Shown: piece by piece, positions 58,526 to 64,000 of the stretch
How positions within the stretch are numbered: position 1 is the first letter of the stretch
How the letters are laid out: each line of letters opens with the position of its first letter
Source: Kocuria marina
Lineage (GTDB): Bacteria > Actinomycetota > Actinomycetes > Actinomycetales > Micrococcaceae
NCBI RefSeq assembly: GCF_000786655.1
Contig: NZ_JROM01000007.1
Coordinates: forward strand, 114,687-178,686
Direction: 5' to 3'
Length of the DNA: 64,000 nt
Notes under the pieces: generated by a model
Told to the model about the DNA's origin: nothing
Seen by the model: only the letters and a program-made list of their open reading frames with translations
Databases searched by the model: none
Program-made: the position numbers and the translations under genes

Positions 58526-61500
58526 GAGCACCGCATCAGGAAAAGCAGTTCCAGAAGGAGATTGCGGAGTACCTGGAAGGGCACGGGTGGCACCACTCCC
58601 CCAATTCCCAGGGCTACGACAAGGAGCGGGCGCTGTTCCCCGAGGACGTCCTCGGTTGGCTGCGGGACACGCAGCCGGAGCAGTACGCTCGCATTGTTCC
58701 CGAGCACGGCGATGAGGCCGCGCGGGCCAAGGGCGAACGCCGGATCCTGGATCGGCTGGCGTCGCAATTGGCGCAGCCGGAGAAGGCCGGGGGTGGCACG
58801 CTCAACACCCTCCGCCGTGGCTTCTCGGTGCCTGGGGCGCAGCGGTTCAGCATGCTCACCGCTCCCCCGGCGGATGACCGCAATCCCCGGATCACGGAGC
58901 GCTACGCCAAGAACCGGGTGCGGGTGGTCCAGGAGGTTGGCTATTCCACGCGGAAGAGCGACCGCATCGACCTGGTGCTGTTCCTCAATGGGCTGCCCGT
59001 GGCGACCATCGAGATCAAGACGAACTTCACGCAGTCGCTGCAGGCGGCCATCGAGCAGTACAAGACGGACCGCACGCCAGCCGGTGAACCGCTGTTGACC
59101 CCACACCGGGGAGCGCTCGTGCACTTCGCGCTGACCGAGAACGACGTCTACATGACCACCCAGCTCAGGGGCGCGGACACATTCTTCCTGCCGTTCAACC
59201 AGGGGCATGACAACGGAGCTGGCAACCCGCCGTCGCAGGGCGGCGTGGCCACGTCCTACTTCTGGGAGCACATCCTGGACAAGGACACGTGGATCACCGT
59301 CCTCACAAAGTTCGTGTACGTGAACCACGAGAAGAAGACCGATCCCCGGACGGGGCGGGCCACCGAGTCCAGCCAGATCCGCTTCCCTCGCTTCCACCAG
59401 TGGCGCGCGGTCACCAAGCTCACCGAGGCCGCCAGAGAAGACGGACCCGGGCAGAAGTACCTCATCCAGCACTCCGCAGGTTCCGGCAAGACGGACTCCA
59501 TCGCGTGGACCGCCCACCGCATGGCCTCCCTGCACACTCCGGAGGGCGAGAAGGTCTTCGACACCGTGTTCGTCATTGCGGACCGGCAGGTGCTGGACCG
59601 CCAGCTCCAGGACGCGGTGGATCAGCTGGTCGTGACCACGGGAACCTTCGAACCCATCACCTCCGGTTCCGAGGGCTCCAAGACCGAGCGCCTGCTGGAA
59701 GCGTTGCGGGCGGGCACGCAGATCATCGGCGTGACCCTGCAGACCTTCCCGCACGCCCTCGCCAAGATCCGGGAAAAGGGCGGGACATTCGAGGGCAAGC
59801 GCTTCGCGGTGATCGCGGACGAGGCGCATTCGTCGCAGACCGGCGCGGCGGCGTCGTCGGTCAAGGACCTGCTGTACCGCAACGACCCGACCGCGGCGCA
59901 GACGGGCGAGGAGACCGAGCTGGAGCCGGGCGCGGACCAGGACGCCCTGGTCCAGATGGCCGCGCAGGCGGACGACGGTCGTCGGATCAGCTATTTCGCG
60001 TTCACCGCAACCCCCAAGGCCAAGACCCTGGATCTGTTCGGCACCCCGGGTCCGGATGGTAAGCGACAGGCCTTTGACCTGTACTCCATGAAGCAGGCCA
60101 TTCAGGAGGGGTTCATCCTGGATGTGCTCAAGAACTACACCACGTACGAGATGGCCGCCCGGATCGCCCTCAAGGGTGCGGACCCCGAGACGGTGCCCGA
60201 GGGCAGGACGGGGATTGCGGCGTCGTCGACCGAGGACGAGGTGGACGTGCGCAAGGGGACGCGCGCGTACATCGGGTTCGTGGAGCTGCACCCCACGAAC
60301 GTGGATTCCAAGGTGGACGTGATCCTCAAGCACTACCAGCACACCGTGAAGAAGGAGCTGGGCGGGCGTGCGAAGGCCATGGTGGTGACCGGCTCGCGCG
60401 CGTCCGCGGTGAAGTACCAGCGGGCGTTCCAGAGGCACATCGAACGGGAGAAACTGCCGCTGCAAACCCTCGTGGCATTCTCGGGCTCGCTGCCGGATCC
60501 GGATGTTACCGCGATCGGTAACGCGGCCGTGCCGGAGGTGACCGAGGCGTCCATGAACCCGGAACTGCGCGGGAGGGACCTGGCCGGGGTGTTTAGCCAG
60601 GAGGACCAGAACATCCTGATCGTTGCCAACAAGTACCAGACGGGCTTCGACCAGCCGCTGCTCACCGCCATGTACGTGGACAAGCAGCTCTCCGGGATCG
60701 CCGCGGTGCAGACGCTGTCACGGCTCAACCGGCGCGCGGACGGCAAGAAGAACACGTACGTGCTGGACTTCGTCAACGACCCCGCCCAGATCCTGGCGGC
60801 GTTCCAGGACTACTACGAGGACGCGCGCATCGAAACCGATTCGGACCCGGACCTCGTGGCCAAACAGATGACCAAGCTGGATGCCGCCAACATCTACACA
60901 CCCGCGGAGGTCGACCGGGTGTGGGCGGCGTGGTCGGGTATGCGCGGCAAGCGCGGCGCGCTGACCTCGGCGCTGGTACCGGCGGTCGAGCGGTTCACCA
61001 ACCGCTGGTCCCGCGCCGTGTACGACGACGACGCCGCAGCGCGCGACGAGCTCGACGAGTTCCGTTCCCTGCTGGGCCAGTACACGAAGTCCTATGCGTT
61101 CTTCTCCCAGATCCTCAACTTGGGGGACACGTACTACCTCAAGCTCTCGGTGTTCGCGGACCTGTTGGCGCGACTGCTGCGCGAACAGCTGGACGGCGGC
61201 GAGCGCGAGACGGTGACGGCGGACGACGTCGTCCTCACCCACTACCGGCTGGAGAAGCAGCGGGACGAGGACCTGCAACTGGAGGACGGCGAGGCCCGAG
61301 GGCTGCAGGGCATGACCGAAGCCGGCATGGCCCGCCAGCAGGAACGCGAGCGGGCAGCCAAGGCCGAGCTGGTGGAGAAGGTCAACAGATTCCTCGGAGG
61401 CCTGGACGCCAGCGACGAGCACAAGGTAAGCACTGTGGAACTACTGGTCCGCGAGGCCGCCGAGAACACTGACCTGCAGCAACAGGCGCGCAACAACACC

Positions 61501-61671
61501 AGGGCGGACTTCTCGCATTCCCCGCAGGTGCGTCTTGTGCTGGAGGATTCCGTGTGGAATCAGAACCGCCAGTCCGAGGCGATCGCCAAGCGACTCCAGG
61601 AGCTCCCGCCCACCGATCTGGTGGAACTGGCCATGGCGTTCGATTTGTGGGAACGGTCGCGGGCAGGGTAG
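58522..61671 (+). CDS. hsdR: Type I restriction-modification system, restriction subunit HsdR
   Basis: 1049 residues from an ATG at 58522 (MRAPHQEKQFQKEIAEYLEG). Nuclease domain with Asp in SDRIDLVLFLNGLPVATIEI and the ExK in EIKTNFTQS. Helicase motor: Walker A QHSAGSGKTDSIAWTAH, DEAH-type VIADEAHSSQTGAAAS, motif III FTATPKAKTLDLFG, motif VI region TLSRLNRRADGKKN. C-terminal helical region contacts HsdM. It cuts unmodified DNA after ATP-driven translocation. No frameshift was seen, so the system looks functional. Confidence 0.95.
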   Translation: MRAPHQEKQFQKEIAEYLEGHGWHHSPNSQGYDKERALFPEDVLGWLRDTQPEQYARIVPEHGDEAARAKGERRILDRLASQLAQPEKAGGGTLNTLRRGFSVPGAQRFSMLTAPPADDRNPRITERYAKNRVRVVQEVGYSTRKSDRIDLVLFLNGLPVATIEIKTNFTQSLQAAIEQYKTDRTPAGEPLLTPHRGALVHFALTENDVYMTTQLRGADTFFLPFNQGHDNGAGNPPSQGGVATSYFWEHILDKDTWITVLTKFVYVNHEKKTDPRTGRATESSQIRFPRFHQWRAVTKLTEAAREDGPGQKYLIQHSAGSGKTDSIAWTAHRMASLHTPEGEKVFDTVFVIADRQVLDRQLQDAVDQLVVTTGTFEPITSGSEGSKTERLLEALRAGTQIIGVTLQTFPHALAKIREKGGTFEGKRFAVIADEAHSSQTGAAASSVKDLLYRNDPTAAQTGEETELEPGADQDALVQMAAQADDGRRISYFAFTATPKAKTLDLFGTPGPDGKRQAFDLYSMKQAIQEGFILDVLKNYTTYEMAARIALKGADPETVPEGRTGIAASSTEDEVDVRKGTRAYIGFVELHPTNVDSKVDVILKHYQHTVKKELGGRAKAMVVTGSRASAVKYQRAFQRHIEREKLPLQTLVAFSGSLPDPDVTAIGNAAVPEVTEASMNPELRGRDLAGVFSQEDQNILIVANKYQTGFDQPLLTAMYVDKQLSGIAAVQTLSRLNRRADGKKNTYVLDFVNDPAQILAAFQDYYEDARIETDSDPDLVAKQMTKLDAANIYTPAEVDRVWAAWSGMRGKRGALTSALVPAVERFTNRWSRAVYDDDAAARDELDEFRSLLGQYTKSYAFFSQILNLGDTYYLKLSVFADLLARLLREQLDGGERETVTADDVVLTHYRLEKQRDEDLQLEDGEARGLQGMTEAGMARQQERERAAKAELVEKVNRFLGGLDASDEHKVSTVELLVREAAENTDLQQQARNNTRADFSHSPQVRLVLEDSVWNQNRQSEAIAKRLQELPPTDLVELAMAFDLWERSRAG

Positions 61672-61732
61672 GGGTTATCCCTGAAAGCGCGTGTTAGGGG
61701 GCCGCGAGGCCGGGGGGAACTCAGGAGGACGA

Positions 61733-62974
61733 GTGAATTCGACACGACGCGGTGGCACGGGGGACGTGGCAACCGCAACGGACGGGGCGCCGCGCAAGCG
61801 GCGACTGGTGGGGATCGATGCCGCCCGGGGGCTGGCACTGATCGGGCTCATGGCCATCCACCTGCTGCCCGCGTGGAACGAACAGACCGGGGAGGCCAGC
61901 TGGTCCTGGCGGTTGTTCTCCGGGCACTCGGCGGCCCTGTTCGCGCTGTTGGCCGGAGTGGGCCTGGCGCTGGGCTCCGGCGCCCGGCAACCACGCGAGG
62001 GGCGAGGCCTGACCGCTGACCGGGTGAGTGTCCTGGTCCGCGCCCTGCTGATCGTCACGGTGGGTATGACCGTCAACGCCGCGATGCCGGAGGACCCTCC
62101 CGCCTACAACATCCTGTTCTACTACGGCATGTTCTTCATCCTGGCCATCCCGTTCCTGCGTGCCCGCCCCAAGACGCTGTTCATCTGGGCCGCCGGGTTC
62201 GGGATCCTCTCGCCCCTGCTGATGCAGCGCATGCTGGATGTCCTGCCGGAGTGGTGGTACTACAATCCCACGCTGCCCAATGTCCTCAGCAACCCCGCGG
62301 GCACGCTGTCTCAGCTTCTGCTGACCGGCAACTACCCGGCGCTGCCGTACATGACGTACCTGCTGGTCGGGATGGGGCTGGGCCGCTTGGATCTGCGAGC
62401 AATGCGCACCCAGGTCCGCCTGGTGATCGTGGGCGTCGCGCTCACCGTGTTGGCCCAGCTCGTGTCCGCCGTGCTCCTCTACGGCCTCGGAGGCTACTCC
62501 GTATTGCAGGAGGCATCGCGCTTGAGCGAGTCCACGCTCGACGAGATCCTGGTGTGGGGTACCGACTCGCTACCGACCGACACCGGGTGGTGGCTGGCCA
62601 TCACGACCCCGCATTCCAACACGCCGCTGGCCATTGCGACCAGCCTCGGGCTGAGCCTGGCGGTGCTGGGTGTGTTCCTGCTCATCAGTCAGAAGATCGG
62701 GGACTGGCTCGTGCCGTTGTCCGCGATGGGATCGATGACCCTTACGCTCTACTCGGCGCACCTGCTGGCGCTGTCCCTCGAGCTGCATTACGACTCCCCC
62801 TACCTCTGGTACGTCGTGCACCTGCTGGTGGCCGCTGTCTTCGCGGTCATCTGGCAACAGACTCTTGGGCAGGGACCGCTCGAGCGGGTGGTCGCCTACT
62901 GCGCGAAGGGGACGCGCCGCCTCGTCGCCGGGCGGGGCGGAAATGCCACTCCTGGAAGGACCCGCAACTCCTAA
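61733..62974 (+). CDS. HGSNAT/DUF1624-like membrane acyltransferase
   Basis: 413 residues from a GTG at 61733 (VNSTRRGGTGDVATATDG) preceded by CAGGAGGAC; the open frame starts earlier, at 61691. Ten or so membrane helices. The signature RRLVGIDAARGLALIGLMAI, then FSGHSAALFALLAGVGLALG, matches the heparan-alpha-glucosaminide N-acetyltransferase/DUF418 group, which move acyl groups across membranes onto sugars. The C-terminus holds MGSMTLTLYSAHLLALSLEL. Starts about 60 bp after hsdR. A link to defence is not implied. Confidence 0.85.
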   Translation: MNSTRRGGTGDVATATDGAPRKRRLVGIDAARGLALIGLMAIHLLPAWNEQTGEASWSWRLFSGHSAALFALLAGVGLALGSGARQPREGRGLTADRVSVLVRALLIVTVGMTVNAAMPEDPPAYNILFYYGMFFILAIPFLRARPKTLFIWAAGFGILSPLLMQRMLDVLPEWWYYNPTLPNVLSNPAGTLSQLLLTGNYPALPYMTYLLVGMGLGRLDLRAMRTQVRLVIVGVALTVLAQLVSAVLLYGLGGYSVLQEASRLSESTLDEILVWGTDSLPTDTGWWLAITTPHSNTPLAIATSLGLSLAVLGVFLLISQKIGDWLVPLSAMGSMTLTLYSAHLLALSLELHYDSPYLWYVVHLLVAAVFAVIWQQTLGQGPLERVVAYCAKGTRRLVAGRGGNATPGRTRNS

Positions 62975-62992
62975 CTGGCGCCAACCTCATCC

Positions 62993-63052
62993 CGCGGTAC
63001 CCGCTCTGGCGTTCGACCTATGGGAGCGGCTGCGGCAGAGCGAGGGCTGCTG
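62993..63052 (+). pseudogene. Fragment resembling an HsdR C-terminus
   Basis: The frame PAVPALAFDLWERLRQSEGC matches the end of the upstream hsdR (LVELAMAFDLWERSRAG). DNA identity is partial, so it derives from a different hsdR gene rather than a local duplication. It runs straight into the headless antitoxin gene. Confidence 0.55.
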
Positions 63053-63273
63053 ATCATCTGGGAATCTCCCGGCCGACACTGGTCAAGCTGCTGGAGCAAG
63101 GTGATATCCCATTCACCAAGGTCGGAAGGCACCGCAGAGTCCTGCTGACTGATCTCATTGCCTACGAAGAACGTCTCGAGAAGACACGCCGCGAAGGTCT
63201 CCGACAGGCAACTCACGAGGCAGCGAACCACGGCACATACTTCGACATCCCGGCAGACCCGACCACCCGGTAA
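63045..63273 (+). pseudogene. Headless excisionase-type DNA-binding antitoxin
   Basis: The frame ending at 63273 contains the helix-turn-helix AADHLGISRPTLVKLLEQGD followed by IPFTKVGRHRRVLLTDLIAY, the excisionase/MerR-like fold found in antitoxins paired with PIN toxins. The usual 50-residue N-terminus is missing and no start codon with a binding site is available. A PIN-domain remnant follows after 6 bp. Confidence 0.75.
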
Positions 63274-63279
63274 ATCCCT

Positions 63280-63635
63280 ATGTCGTTCCCGGTGGTTCTC
63301 GATGCATGCGTATTGATTCCCATGCTTATCGCAGATCTATTACTGCGTCTGGCCACGGCCAAGCAATTCAGGCCGCTTTGGTCGAGAACTACGAGAGCCT
63401 CGTGCCTGCCATGACCAATGACCCCAAGGACAGACATGTGCTGGCGGCAGCGGTCCGTTCAAGAGCCGAGCTCATCGTGACATCCAACCAGAAGGACTTC
63501 CCGGCGACCGCCCTCAAGCCCTATGACGTTGCGGTGCGGTCTCCGGATGACTTGTTACTCGACCAGTTGGATTTGGACCTGGGCCGCCCCCTTCATTCGG
63601 TCCGGTCGCTGTGCGAGTCGTCGGTTTCCGATTGA
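63280..63635 (+). pseudogene. PIN-domain toxin with internal deletion (VapC-type)
   Basis: Begins MSFPVVLDACVLIPM (ATG 63280), with the first catalytic Asp, and reaches FRPLW. An internal deletion of about 45 codons then joins it out of frame to LVENYESLVPAMTNDPKDRH and ELIVTSNQKDFPATALKPYD, ending at 63635. The deletion removes the middle acidic residue, and the frame change makes the product truncated. PIN toxins are RNases held by their antitoxin. Confidence 0.8.
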
Positions 63636-63800
63636 TGGGTGCATTGCCGAGCGTAGTCGACGGGTGCGAGGTAGCCGAGCGATGAATGCCGGCGGTCGTG
63701 GTTGTATTCGGTCTTCCAGTCGCCGATCACGACCTGGGCGTGGAGCAGCGAGTAGAAGCTGTTGATGTTCAGGCACTCGTCGCGGAGCCTGCTCTCGGCA
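63593..63800 (-). pseudogene. IS3-family transposase C-terminal remnant
   Basis: On the minus strand, ESRLRDECLNINSFYSLLHA leads to WKTEYNHDRRHSSLGYLAPV and a TGA at 63593. This is the end of an IS3-group orfB with the final Glu of the DDE triad lying upstream of or at the edge of the visible part. Everything before it is lost. It overlaps the PIN remnant's end by about 40 bp in antisense. Confidence 0.8.
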
Positions 63801-63925
63801 TCCTCGCCTTCACTTCGGCGAGGTCACCCGTGGCCAGGCCTCTCGCCCTCGCTGCGCCACCGGCGACATCCTCCGCTTCGCGAGGTCACCATGGACGAGC
63901 CCCTCGCTGGGCGACGCGTGCGTCC
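63799..63925. repeat. Two degenerate copies of a roughly 69-bp direct repeat
   Basis: CATCCTCGCCTTCACTTCGG...GAGGTCACC (63799) and CATCCTCCGCTTCGCGAGGTCACC (63868), each continuing with a CCTCGC-rich half. No gene seen between 63800 and the terminator. Confidence 0.35.
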
Positions 63926-63952
63926 CGTCATGGCCTGAGACCTCACATCACC

Positions 63953-63996
63953 GACGGGGCCCTGCCGAGAGACGATCCTCACGGCAGGGCCCCGTC
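63953..63996. terminator. Terminator-like hairpin at window end
   Basis: GACGGGGCCCTGCCG and CGGCAGGGCCCCGTC form a 15-bp perfect stem over 14 bases. The gene it serves lies outside or to the right of the window. Confidence 0.75.
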
Positions 63997-64000
63997 ACGG

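Noticed and set aside
61691..61732. Earlier start for the membrane acyltransferase
   Set aside because: The first 14 codons are Gly-rich and contain the AGGAGG-type site that serves the GTG at 61733.
54765..63800. Prophage or integrative element carrying the restriction system
   Set aside because: No integrase, structural or replication gene is present and no attachment-site repeat was seen; only IS and toxin-antitoxin debris flank it.

Overview
The window is high-GC (roughly 70%), with GTG/TTG starts, many 4-bp start/stop overlaps and a menaquinone, mycothiol-era actinobacterial gene set. Together with the gene neighbourhoods (tRNA-Thr/tRNA-Met, MaoC pair, murB; SNF-type methionine importer with its small subunit; Fur-linked catalase) this points to a Micrococcaceae-like actinobacterium, most plausibly Kocuria or a close relative. 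The genus is an inference; no 16S gene or other decisive marker is present.

Layout. 1-3190: a PGPGW membrane protein cut by the window edge, murB, two MaoC-type dehydratase genes and two tRNAs, all on the minus strand. 3270-5200: a graveyard of catabolic genes (a broken phenol-type flavin monooxygenase and a deleted metallo-beta-lactamase-fold gene) lying directly beside tRNA-Thr. 5440-15330: housekeeping genes (DEAD-box RNA helicase, DUF2079 membrane protein, HhH-GPD glycosylase, VIT1-type metal transporter, thioredoxin, a deleted LLM flavoprotein, tRNA-Tyr, YajQ, HtpX). 15330-17261: an unusual sigma factor carrying its own zinc-finger anti-sigma-like module, hydrophobic segments and a long low-complexity tail; its stop codon abuts the htpX start codon. 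17800-22600: a Fur regulator, an SseB/YezG-like protein facing a coiled-coil protein, and a RarD-type permease. 22600-31490: methionine/alanine importer metSP, polyprenyl diphosphate synthase plus a geranylgeranyl/menaquinone reductase, isochorismate synthase, and a polar amino-acid ABC transporter operon.

31490-46360: a cluster of 29-bp inverted repeats, an AAHS-type MFS transporter, an SDR, menD, a complete sulfate assimilation operon (sir-cysH-cysD-cysN), a Tat-exported PhoX phosphatase, then a foreign, lower-GC patch: an internally deleted IS3-family element, a headless VanB-type reductase and a second AAHS transporter. 46357-52200: menC, then a four-gene operon that looks like a cell-surface polysaccharide synthase/deacetylase locus, and a DUF4282 protein. 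52625-54764: catalase with its Fur-type regulator. 55254-61671: an apparently intact type I restriction-modification system (hsdM-hsdS-hsdR), followed by a membrane acyltransferase and a decayed edge containing an hsdR tail fragment, a headless excisionase-type antitoxin, a deleted PIN toxin and an IS3 transposase tail.

How the genes work together: the menaquinone genes (isochorismate synthase, menD, menC, the polyprenyl synthase and the reductase) are scattered over 20 kb rather than forming one operon. The sulfur operon takes sulfate to sulfide through an iron-sulfur APS reductase. The points I consider most worth testing are the fused sigma/anti-sigma protein coupled to htpX (15330-17261), the polysaccharide locus (47470-51659) and the inverted 29-bp repeat cluster (31541-31688). 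All functional calls are from reading sequence and known motifs; no database search was run.
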